Notes under the pieces: model-generated
Told to the model about the DNA's origin: nothing
The model's database searches: none
What the model saw: only the letters and a program-made list of their open reading frames with translations
NCBI GenBank assembly: GCA_031259655.1
Contig: JAIRLF010000318.1
Span: forward strand, 1 to 5,509
DNA length: 5,509 nucleotides
DNA from: Prevotellaceae bacterium
GTDB taxonomy: Bacteria; Bacteroidota; Bacteroidia; Bacteroidales; UBA932
Direction of reading: 5' to 3'
Position numbers and translations under genes: made by a program
Part shown: positions 1-5,329 of the stretch, piece by piece
Numbering within the stretch: position 1 is the stretch's first letter
Layout: each line of letters opens with the position of its first letter

Positions 1-73
1 ATATTCCATAACTGCTCTTTCCCATAAGGGATTCGCCGCTCAATTTTAACAGTAATCTCTGATACTTAACCAT
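1..73 (-). CDS. pyrH: UMP kinase, N-terminal fragment (runs off the left edge)
   Basis: Reading the minus strand from an ATG at 73-71 gives 24 codons without a stop before the window ends. The protein begins MVKYQRLLLKLSGESLMG and continues KSSYGI. This closely resembles the start of bacterial UMP kinase, in which a (K/R)YKR(I/V)LLKLSGE(S/A)L segment forms the first strand and the glycine-containing nucleotide-binding loop of the amino-acid-kinase fold. PyrH is a cytoplasmic, usually hexameric enzyme that phosphorylates UMP to UDP with ATP, an essential step in pyrimidine nucleotide synthesis. Only about a tenth of the usual length of roughly 235 residues is visible, so the catalytic half cannot be checked. 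The start is supported by a Bacteroidota-type promoter 33 bp upstream and by the exact position of the family's N terminus. It is transcribed away from aspartate kinase. The identification rests on this short but characteristic motif. Confidence 0.85.
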   Translation of the reverse strand, partial: MVKYQRLLLKLSGESLMGKSSYGI

Positions 74-106
74 ATATTTCGTCGTACATCATAAAATTTC
101 AATTTG

Positions 107-137
107 CAAAAGTAAAAAACTTTATTGTATCAACAAA
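107..137 (-). promoter_or_regulatory. Predicted Bacteroidota promoter for pyrH
   Basis: On the minus strand TTTG (137-134) is followed after 19 bp by TACTTTTG (114-107). This matches the Bacteroidota sigma-ABfr consensus TTTG-N19-TAnnTTTG exactly, including spacer length. The -7 box ends 33 bp before the pyrH ATG, leaving a leader of roughly 25-30 nt that is A/T-rich with no clear Shine-Dalgarno sequence, as is usual in this phylum. Confidence 0.65.
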
Positions 138-237
138 AAAATTATAATTAATTATAGCGAATGGGGAATTTTGTCGTACACCCAAACACGGATGGAACCG
201 TCGGATTTGCGCCGGCTGTTTTCTATGGGCAGAGCCT

Positions 238-280
238 AAAACTTTGTGCCCTTTGTGCCTTTGTGCCTTTGTGGTTAAAA
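238..280. repeat. CTTTGTGCC short tandem array (HKGTKAQR-type dispersed repeat)
   Basis: Four near-identical units follow one another: CTTTGTGCC (242-250), CTTTGTGCC (251-259), TTTGTGCC (260-267) and TTTGTGG (268-274). They are bracketed by AAAA at 238-241 and TTAAAA at 275-280. On the minus strand the block translates as NHKGTKAQRAQS. I recall NHKGTKAQR-like peptides as frequent artefacts in spurious ORFs of many bacterial genomes, where this DNA repeat is scattered between genes. It is intergenic here. Its function is unknown, and the recognition is from memory, not from a search. Confidence 0.65.
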
Positions 281-330
281 TTTGAAATACTTCTCTCTGA
301 CGGATACATTTGACTACGTCGATTTAAAAA

Positions 331-407
331 TTCAAATTGTCGCATCATCATTGCAAACATGAGGGGGTGAAGTAATCCTCGTCCTTTCGGCATTGCGACA
401 ATTTGAA
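331..407. repeat. 14-bp perfect inverted repeat around a 49-bp interior
   Basis: The left arm TTCAAATTGTCGCA (331-344) is exactly the reverse complement of the right arm TGCGACAATTTGAA (394-407). The interior contains CATTGC followed by GGGGGTGAAGTAATCCTC. This resembles a degraded copy of the common intergenic repeat type with CATTGCGA near one end and GTGAAGCAATCC near the other. The element could be a small non-autonomous mobile relic or could form a long-looped stem in RNA. No target-site duplication was confirmed. Confidence 0.55.
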
Positions 408-480
408 ATATCTGTCTGTCGGCAAGATATGGCAGGAAAACTATTCGCCGAGAGCAAATCCGAAATAAAAATATCAGCAA

Positions 481-718
481 GAGGTCGCTCGGTACGTACC
501 TAAGAGGTCGCTCGGTACGTACCTACGCCGCTCACAGGTACTACCTACGCCGCTCACAAGTACTACCTGCGCCGCTCACAGGTACTACCTACGCCGCTCA
601 CAAGTACTACCTGCGCCGCTCACAAGTACTACCTACGCCACTCACAGGTACTACCTACGCCGCTCACAGGTACTACCTGCGCCGCTCACAGGTACTACCT
701 GCGCCGCTCACAGGTACT
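481..718. repeat. Composite minisatellite: 2 x 23-bp plus 9 x 22-bp tandem units
   Basis: Two 23-bp units (481-503, 504-526) begin GAGGTCGCTC and contain the perfect palindrome GGTACGTACC. They differ only at their last base. From 521 nine contiguous 22-bp units follow (521-542, 543-564, 565-586, 587-608, 609-630, 631-652, 653-674, 675-696, 697-718). Each begins ACCTRCGCC and ends CACARGTACT. Variation among the nine is limited to A/G changes at unit position 5, at position 17 and, in the sixth unit, at position 10. Both unit types share the order CGCTC, GGTAC, TACCTA, so they look like diverged versions of one ancestral unit. There are no spacers, so it is not CRISPR. The array sits about 130 bp upstream of the aspartate kinase start. 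Units with intact GG ends form short palindromes such as CAGGTA-C-TACCTG at their junctions. Function is unknown. Confidence 0.9.
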
Positions 719-749
719 ACTGTCGTGTCAACTGAATATTGTCGTATTT

Positions 750-783
750 CGTCATTGCGAGGGCAATGCACCCCTCTCTGACG
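750..783. repeat. Imperfect inverted repeat (hairpin) before the lysC promoter
   Basis: CGTCA (750-754) and GAGGG (759-763) pair with CCCTC (772-776) and TGACG (779-783). This leaves an internal loop of TTGC opposite TC and an apical loop of 8 bases. The left arm CGTCATTGCGAGGG matches the start of a widespread bacterial intergenic repeat type (recalled from memory). It ends 7 bp before the -33 box of the predicted lysC promoter, so it is probably upstream of the transcript and not part of the leader. Confidence 0.45.
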
Positions 784-790
784 ACGCTGT

Positions 791-820
791 TTTGAATTTC
801 GAGATTTTCATGTAATTTTG
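791..820 (+). promoter_or_regulatory. Predicted Bacteroidota promoter for aspartate kinase
   Basis: TTTG (791-794) is followed after 18 bp by TAATTTTG (813-820), a match to TTTG-N(19)-TAnnTTTG with a one-base-shorter spacer. The -7 box ends 27 bp before the ATG at 848. The leader would be about 20 nt, A-rich (ATAAAAGATAAACAG) and without a strong Shine-Dalgarno sequence. It is too short for a riboswitch or attenuator. Confidence 0.6.
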
Positions 821-847
821 CCGTTTTAAAATAAAAGATAAACAGAT

Positions 848-2110
848 ATGTTGGTGTATAAATTTGGCGGCGCGTCGATAAATTCTCCGGAAGGGGTATG
901 CAATCTTGGCAGAATCGTCTCGAAATGCGAGGATAAGCTCATTGTTGTTGTTTCGGCTATGGGCAAAACGACAAATATGCTGGAAGCGGTGAACGCAGCC
1001 TGTTTCGAGCGAAATACGGACGAAATTCTGCGGATTTTGTCCGAAATCGGAGATTACCATTATAATATAATTGATGGATTGGCGGAAATGAACTGTTCGA
1101 CAGTACAGGGGCTGAAAGGTTCGGTTAAATCGTTGATTGACGAAGTTATCCGTTTCACGGAGAACAACCGGAACCGCGATTTCGATTACTGTTACGGGCA
1201 AATTGTTTCGCTGGGCGAATTATTGTCGTCGACCATTGTCAACGGATATGTTAACATGGTCGTCAGGACGTCGAAACTTGTTGATGCGCGGAATTTTATC
1301 ACTACCGACAGCCAGTTTCGCGAAGCGAGGGTGTATTTCGATAAAACGGAATCGAAACTTGCCGGCGTTTTTTCGTTCCCCGACGCTACGAAATGTTACA
1401 TCACACAGGGCTTTATCGGTTCGAACCCCGACGGCGCTACAACTACCCTGGGTCGCGAAGGCTCGGACTACAGCGCTGCGATTATCGCCGCCCTGACAGG
1501 CGCCGACAGCCTGACGATTTGGAAAGACGTCCCCGGAGTCCTGAACGCCGACCCGAAACTGTTTCCCGAAGCGGAACTTCTTCCCGAACTGTCGTATAAA
1601 GATGCTGCGGAACTGTCGTACTATGGAGCGCAAGTGATGCATCAGAAAACCGTCAAACCTCTGGCAAACCGAAATATCCCGCTGTACGTCAAATCGTTTG
1701 TTGACGCCGGATTGCCGGGTACCGCCATTTCGTCGAAAAAACGGCTTCGGAACGTCCCTGTGATTGCTACAAAAAAAAATCAGATACTGATTTCGATTTT
1801 GCCGAAAGATTTTTCGTTCGCGCTGGAAGACGCGTTGCTCGAAAATCTCCTGACACTCCAACGTTACCGCCTGAAAATTCACCTGCTCCAAAGCACTCCG
1901 CTCTGTATCTCGCTCTGTGTCGACGACGGACGAAATACCCGTCTCGCTATCGACGAACTGCGTATCGACGGCGTCGTACGGTATAACGACAATCTCGAAC
2001 TGATTACAATACGCAATTATACCGAACATCTTATCGAACAATATGCCGGAAACAGAGAAAAACTGATTATGCAGCGCGACAGGTCAACGGTCAGAATCTT
2101 ACTGCGTTGA
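848..2110 (+). CDS. lysC: Aspartate kinase, monofunctional, with C-terminal ACT region
   Basis: This cytoplasmic enzyme phosphorylates L-aspartate to 4-phospho-L-aspartate with ATP. It is the first step to diaminopimelate/lysine, threonine, methionine and isoleucine. The 420-residue protein opens with the family signature KFGGAS (residues 5-10). SAMGKTTNML follows at 36-45, then SLGE (121-124, the aspartate-binding segment), TTTLGREGSDYSA (198-210), WKDVPGVLNADP (225-236) and the MHQKTVKPL segment (264-272). Residues from about 304 to 420 form the regulatory ACT region, with an end (LITIRNYTEHLIEQ, then QRDRSTVRILL) that resembles Bacteroidota monofunctional enzymes. No homoserine dehydrogenase domain follows, so it is not the ThrA fusion. 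The length is slightly below the usual 440-450 residues, but both ends look intact. The ATG at 848 puts KFGG at the normal distance from the N terminus. Feedback inhibition by an end product is likely from the ACT region, but which amino acid acts cannot be read. The gene stands alone, divergent from pyrH and convergent with cstA. Confidence 0.93.
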   Translation: MLVYKFGGASINSPEGVCNLGRIVSKCEDKLIVVVSAMGKTTNMLEAVNAACFERNTDEILRILSEIGDYHYNIIDGLAEMNCSTVQGLKGSVKSLIDEVIRFTENNRNRDFDYCYGQIVSLGELLSSTIVNGYVNMVVRTSKLVDARNFITTDSQFREARVYFDKTESKLAGVFSFPDATKCYITQGFIGSNPDGATTTLGREGSDYSAAIIAALTGADSLTIWKDVPGVLNADPKLFPEAELLPELSYKDAAELSYYGAQVMHQKTVKPLANRNIPLYVKSFVDAGLPGTAISSKKRLRNVPVIATKKNQILISILPKDFSFALEDALLENLLTLQRYRLKIHLLQSTPLCISLCVDDGRNTRLAIDELRIDGVVRYNDNLELITIRNYTEHLIEQYAGNREKLIMQRDRSTVRILLR

Positions 2111-2139
2111 TGATGAATTCTTTTTTCTATTGATATGGA

Positions 2140-2152
2140 TGCCCTACGGGCA
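2140..2152. repeat. Short GC hairpin after lysC
   Basis: TGCCC (2140-2144) pairs perfectly with GGGCA (2148-2152) around a three-base loop, 30 bp after the lysC stop. Only AAAATTC follows on the plus strand and TCCATATC on the minus strand. The U-tract of an intrinsic terminator is therefore missing in both directions, although a T6 run lies before it at 2121-2126. Confidence 0.3.
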
Positions 2153-2170
2153 AAATTCGACAGCTTTAGC

Positions 2171-2212
2171 TCCTTTTGATTTAAAATTTCAAGATTGTTG
2201 AATCAAAAAGGA
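2171..2212. terminator. Inverted repeat in the convergent lysC/cstA spacer, possible bidirectional terminator
   Basis: TCC-TTTTGATT (2171-2181) pairs with AATCAAAA-A-GGA (2201-2212), giving 11 base pairs with one bulged A and a loop of 19 bases. It lies between the ends of two convergent genes, where a shared terminator is expected. The stem is AT-rich, and only short T runs follow it, so termination is an inference from position. It could also be part of a dispersed repeat, since GATTTAAAATTTCAA in its left half resembles bases 321-335. Confidence 0.35.
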
Positions 2213-2251
2213 ATTTTGTCGTACATCCCAATCAAATGCACCTCGAAGAAT

Positions 2252-3676
2252 CTAATTGTCAATTTTATTTTTCCACCGGATAAACATCGCTAATGAGACG
2301 AATGTACAGACAGTTCCGACGAAGTATCCAATGTTTGTCGACAAACCCAGTCCTTCGGGAGCAACCATGATGTAAGTCGATATCACCATTGTCATGAACA
2401 GCGATGGCAAGAGTGTGAGCCAGTAAAATTTGCCCGATTTGGCAAGATAAACGGTGACAGTCCAAAGCGTTGCCGTGGCAAGCGTTTGATTCGACCATGC
2501 AAAATACCGCCATATAACGTCGAAATTGATTTGCAAAATACCTAAGGCTACGATAAATAAAGGCATCGATACGATTATGCGGTTGACGATTGACTTTTGG
2601 CTGTAGTTGATAAAATCGGCGACGATGAGACGCGCCGAACGAAATGCCGTATCGCCGGAGGTAATCGGCGCCGCTATCACTCCGATAATCGCAAGTAATC
2701 CGCCGAATTTACCCAGCCATGAATGTGCGATTTTGTCGACGACAACGGCGGCGTTGTTGCCGTTGTCGCGGAGGAACTCCTGCAAGCCGCCTGTCGACCC
2801 GAAGAAGCTTATTGCTGCGGCAGCCCATATCAGTGCGACGATGCCTTCGGCTACCATTGCGCCGTAGAACACGCGACGTCCCTGTCGTTCGTTTTTCAGA
2901 CAGCGAGCCATCATTGGCGACTGTGTTGCATGAAATCCCGATATCGCTCCGCAGGCTATGGAGATGAACAGCATGGGAAACAGTGGATAATGTTCGGCGT
3001 CGGGATGCATGTTGCGCAGATTGGAGAGGCTCATTTCGGGCATCGCGAGGCCGTTCCAAATCATGCTCACGGCGATGCCCAGCGCCATGAACAGTATCGC
3101 AAACCCGAAAAACGGATATATCTTGCCTATCAGCTTGTCGATAGGCAAAAGGGTTGCTCCGATGTAATATACGAAAATGATGATGCTCCACATTGTCGCT
3201 CCCATATACCCGGACGTCATTTTTGCCAGCAGCGCCGACGGTCCCGCAACAAACACCGCGCCAACCAGCACCATCAACAGGACGGTGAACGCCCGCATGA
3301 ACTGCTTAAATCCCACGCCCATATATTTACCGACAATCTCGGGAAGGCTCATCCCGTTGTTTCGGAGCGAAAGCATCCCCGAAAAATAATCGTGAACCGC
3401 GCCTCCGAAAATCGTACCGAACACTATCCACAAAAACGCGGCGTGTCCGTACATCGCTCCCATAATGGCGCCAAAAATGGGACCAAGCCCGGCGATGTTC
3501 AAAAATTGAATCAAGAAAATTCTGTGCCAGCTCATTGGAACATAATCAACTCCGTCGGCGTGAGTGTACGCCGGCGTTTTCCTGTCGGGCTGAATCACAA
3601 ATATCCGTTCGACTATCCTGCTGTACGCAAAATATCCCGCAAGGAGCAATATTATTGAAATAAAAAATGTCAGCAT
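2252..3676 (-). CDS. cstA: CstA-family carbon starvation transporter (short form)
   Basis: A very hydrophobic 474-residue protein with roughly a dozen membrane segments, predicted in the inner membrane. It matches the CstA family: NIAGLGPIFGAIMGAMYG at 60-77, then GGAVHDYFSGMLSLRNNG (91-108) with LPEIVGKYMG (111-120). Further on are GFHATQSPMMARC (247-259), PITSGDTAFRSARL (337-350) and YFAWSNQTLA (391-400). Studied members are long (about 700 residues): E. coli CstA is linked to peptide and pyruvate uptake under carbon starvation, and its paralogue BtsT is a pyruvate/proton symporter. This protein is of the shorter type, about 475-490 residues, which I recall from Bacteroidota; it looks complete, not truncated. 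The substrate (pyruvate, peptides or another small nutrient) is not decided by the sequence. It is the last gene of a three-gene operon, 15 bp after the DUF2147 stop, and the leader TTAAATAATATCCCG has no Shine-Dalgarno sequence. Confidence 0.9.
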   Translation of the reverse strand: MLTFFISIILLLAGYFAYSRIVERIFVIQPDRKTPAYTHADGVDYVPMSWHRIFLIQFLNIAGLGPIFGAIMGAMYGHAAFLWIVFGTIFGGAVHDYFSGMLSLRNNGMSLPEIVGKYMGVGFKQFMRAFTVLLMVLVGAVFVAGPSALLAKMTSGYMGATMWSIIIFVYYIGATLLPIDKLIGKIYPFFGFAILFMALGIAVSMIWNGLAMPEMSLSNLRNMHPDAEHYPLFPMLFISIACGAISGFHATQSPMMARCLKNERQGRRVFYGAMVAEGIVALIWAAAAISFFGSTGGLQEFLRDNGNNAAVVVDKIAHSWLGKFGGLLAIIGVIAAPITSGDTAFRSARLIVADFINYSQKSIVNRIIVSMPLFIVALGILQINFDVIWRYFAWSNQTLATATLWTVTVYLAKSGKFYWLTLLPSLFMTMVISTYIMVAPEGLGLSTNIGYFVGTVCTFVSLAMFIRWKNKIDN

Positions 3677-3691
3677 CGGGATATTATTTAA

Positions 3692-4120
3692 TTATTTAAT
3701 CCAGTATTGGTTTCGTCCGAACAGTCCACGTTTGTCGAGCGAGCCGCGTAAAACGAGTTTGCCTGTTTTTTCGTTGATACTGATTGAGGCGTAATATTTT
3801 TTCCCGTTTTCGGGGTCGAGCGCTGTTCCGCCTTTCAGGGCTTTACCGTCGGCTTTCATTCCGGAGATGATAACCAAGCCAAGTATGGGTTTGCCTTTGT
3901 CCGCGCCTTCACATTTGTCGCATACGGCATCGGCGTACTTGTACATCTTAACTATCTTTCCATAATATAATCCGTCGGTAGTGTCTTGATAAATACGTAC
4001 TAAGGAGCGGATTTCGTCGGTTTTGTCATCAACCGTTTTCCACTCGCCAAGTATCGCCGACACTTGTGCGCCGGCTGAATACGAAAGCATGAACGCCGCG
4101 ATTAAAACAATGTTCCTCAT
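3692..4120 (-). CDS. DUF2147 family secreted protein
   Basis: A 142-residue protein that begins with a likely signal peptide: MRN, a hydrophobic stretch to about residue 14, then SAGA-Q with probable cleavage near residue 18. It should end up in the periplasm or be exported. The mature part matches the DUF2147 pattern. GEWKTVDD is at 25-32, YYGKIVKM at 52-59 and CDKCEG at 67-72. KGKPILGLVIISGM (75-88), GGTALDPENGKKYYA (97-111) and LRGSLDKRGLFGRNQYW (124-140) follow. The CxxC pair (Cys67, Cys70) could form a disulfide or bind metal; this is inference. No biochemical function of the family is known to me. An in-frame GTG directly before the ATG would add one residue; the ATG is preferred. The start lies 5 bp after the kinase stop, and cstA follows 15 bp downstream, so all three genes are probably co-transcribed and this protein may assist the same nutrient pathway. 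Confidence 0.87.
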   Translation of the reverse strand: MRNIVLIAAFMLSYSAGAQVSAILGEWKTVDDKTDEIRSLVRIYQDTTDGLYYGKIVKMYKYADAVCDKCEGADKGKPILGLVIISGMKADGKALKGGTALDPENGKKYYASISINEKTGKLVLRGSLDKRGLFGRNQYWIK

Positions 4121-4125
4121 CACTT

Positions 4126-5214
4126 TCAGTTTTTAGATTTTAACTCTCTGACCGTTTTCCGCATCAGAGAATAATTCTCTTCCATGCTTTGCAGGAGTTT
4201 AAACTGGGCTAACGAACGTTCGAGATTATGTTTCGGACTTTTGATCTTATAATAGGTATCTCCGTCGAGATAGTCGGTTAAAAATCTCACTGTTTGCATG
4301 TATGTAAGCAGTTTCGCGCCCAAAGCGAGGTTTTCGATTTCCACGTCTGTGAGAAAACCCTTTGCCGTCCGCAGATATCCTCTTGTATAAGCTTCGAATA
4401 CGGGAAGATTCAGCGATACATTGTCGAGGTCGAGGTCGTCTTCTTTTCCGTTGTTGGCGCCTGTGCGCATGAAATCGCCGAAGTCGGACAATACGTAGCC
4501 CGGCATGACGGTGTCCAAATCGACAACGCATAACACTTCTTTGCCGTCGAGGTCGAACAGCACGTTGTTGACCTTTGTATCGCAGTGATTTGTGCGTTTG
4601 GGCAGTTTTCCTTCACGGTGAAGTTTTTCGGGCAGACACATTTCGGCGGCGCGTTTTTCGATTTCGTCGACTAAATCCTGCACTTCCGACAGTCGTCCTG
4701 CGCGGTTCGTTTTGACCGATTCGCGGAATGTCGCCAGCCGGCTTTCCATGTTGTGGAAATCGGGAATTGTTTCGTACAAAGGACCTCCGGGCATGTCGGC
4801 AAGCATACTTTGAAATTCGCCGAAAGCTTCTCCCGTTTTCTCCGCCAATTCGGGAGATATACTGTCGAAACTTTTGCTGTCTTTGATGAAATCCATCATT
4901 CGCCAATAATTTCCGTCGGCGTCCTGATGATAATATTTGCCGTCGCCGGCCGGAACAAGGTTAAGCGCTCTGCGTTCGATATCCGTTACGCCTTTCGCTT
5001 TCAGCTTAGTTCGGATGTGCGAGGTTACACGGAGAATGTTGTTTTGCAATTCGGGGACATTCTTGAATATCGCATGATTAATTTTCTGTAAAACAAACTC
5101 TCTGCCGTCGACCGACACCTTGTAAGAGTCGTTAATATGCCCCGCTCCAAGAGGGGCTACATGAATTTCGTTTCCCGAAACAAACTTCTTTACAATTTCT
5201 TTAAATCTCTCCAT
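4126..5214 (-). CDS. NahK-like sugar 1-kinase (aminoglycoside phosphotransferase superfamily)
   Basis: A 362-residue soluble protein with the kinase fold of the aminoglycoside/choline phosphotransferase superfamily. A glycine-rich loop PLGAGHINDSYKV is at 21-33 and a probable ATP-contacting lysine lies in VLQK (Lys44). The catalytic segment NHCDTKVNNVLFD is at 209-221, with Asp212 as likely catalytic base. The metal-binding segment VVDLDTVMPGYVLSDFGDFMR (230-250) is anchored by Asp232. The HxDTKxNNVL and DLDTVMPG forms and the length resemble bifidobacterial N-acetylhexosamine 1-kinase (NahK, about 359 residues), which phosphorylates GlcNAc/GalNAc at C1 in host-glycan salvage. The substrate here is inferred and could be another sugar or small alcohol. 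Relatives are sometimes labelled 'mucin desulfatase'; no sulfatase motif is visible and the kinase residues are intact. It is the first gene of the operon, with its own promoter 42 bp upstream and an A-rich leader (AAAAATAAGAA) before the ATG. Confidence 0.85.
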   Translation of the reverse strand: MERFKEIVKKFVSGNEIHVAPLGAGHINDSYKVSVDGREFVLQKINHAIFKNVPELQNNILRVTSHIRTKLKAKGVTDIERRALNLVPAGDGKYYHQDADGNYWRMMDFIKDSKSFDSISPELAEKTGEAFGEFQSMLADMPGGPLYETIPDFHNMESRLATFRESVKTNRAGRLSEVQDLVDEIEKRAAEMCLPEKLHREGKLPKRTNHCDTKVNNVLFDLDGKEVLCVVDLDTVMPGYVLSDFGDFMRTGANNGKEDDLDLDNVSLNLPVFEAYTRGYLRTAKGFLTDVEIENLALGAKLLTYMQTVRFLTDYLDGDTYYKIKSPKHNLERSLAQFKLLQSMEENYSLMRKTVRELKSKN

Positions 5215-5255
5215 TTCTTATTTTTATCATAAATTATACATAATTTTTTTCGCTT

Positions 5256-5283
5256 CAAATGTAGTAATATTATTCTAATCAAA
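5256..5283 (-). promoter_or_regulatory. Predicted promoter of the kinase-DUF2147-cstA operon
   Basis: On the minus strand TTTG (5283-5280) is followed after 16 bp by TACATTTG (5263-5256), a perfect TAnnTTTG -7 box of the Bacteroidota type. The spacer is shorter than the usual 19 or so, so the -33 assignment is weaker than the -7 assignment. The box ends 41 bp before the kinase ATG, and the intervening leader is almost pure A/T. Confidence 0.5.
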
Positions 5284-5317
5284 AACTTTTTTTTCGCTGA
5301 CATCCATTAACTGCCTG

Positions 5318-5329
5318 TGTCAATTGACA
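5318..5329. repeat. 12-bp perfect palindrome
   Basis: TGTCAATTGACA is identical to its reverse complement. It lies 35 bp upstream of the -33 box of the predicted operon promoter (5256-5283), a position where a dimeric regulator could bind. It also contains the TGA stop of the small minus-strand ORF 5320-5448. A single palindrome of this size can occur by chance, so an operator role is only a suggestion. Confidence 0.3.

Larger units (their letters stand above)
74..847. other. Repeat-rich intergenic region between divergent pyrH and lysC
   Basis: This stretch of about 770 bp shows no convincing gene. It holds the pyrH promoter (107-137), a CTTTGTGCC array (238-280), a 14-bp inverted repeat (331-407), a composite 22/23-bp minisatellite (481-718), a hairpin (750-783) and the lysC promoter (791-820). 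The pyrH side (74-160) is very AT-rich, while the minisatellite is GC-rich. The piece from 181 to 237 has no structure I can name. An 85-codon minus-strand frame at 223-480 reads through two of the repeats and is not considered coding. Confidence 0.75.

Noticed and set aside
223..480. 85-codon minus-strand ORF
   Set aside because: It runs through the CTTTGTGCC array and the inverted repeat, encodes the HKGTKAQR artefact peptide, and has no recognisable domain or start context.
429..503. 24-codon plus-strand ORF (MAGKLFAES...) ending in the first 23-bp repeat
   Set aside because: Too short, no leader signal, and its 3' part is repeat sequence.
481..718. CRISPR array
   Set aside because: The 22-bp units are contiguous with no unique spacers, and no cas gene is present. 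This is a minisatellite.
821..847. Lysine riboswitch or attenuator in the lysC leader
   Set aside because: Only 27 bp separate the predicted -7 box from the ATG, too short for either. The upstream hairpin lies before the promoter.
752..1201. 149-codon minus-strand ORF
   Set aside because: It lies mostly antisense to the start of aspartate kinase, whose plus-strand frame has full family motifs; a shadow frame.
1220..2041. 273-codon minus-strand ORF opposite lysC
   Set aside because: Antisense shadow: rich in Arg, Phe and Gln, with no domain, and fully inside lysC.
2723..3658. 311-codon plus-strand ORF opposite cstA
   Set aside because: Antisense shadow of a conserved membrane protein gene; the translated sequence is His-, Arg- and Cys-rich with no recognisable family.
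4126..5214. Sulfatase ('mucin desulfatase') reading of the kinase gene
   Set aside because: No sulfatase active-site signature was seen; the kinase loops and catalytic Asp segments are intact.
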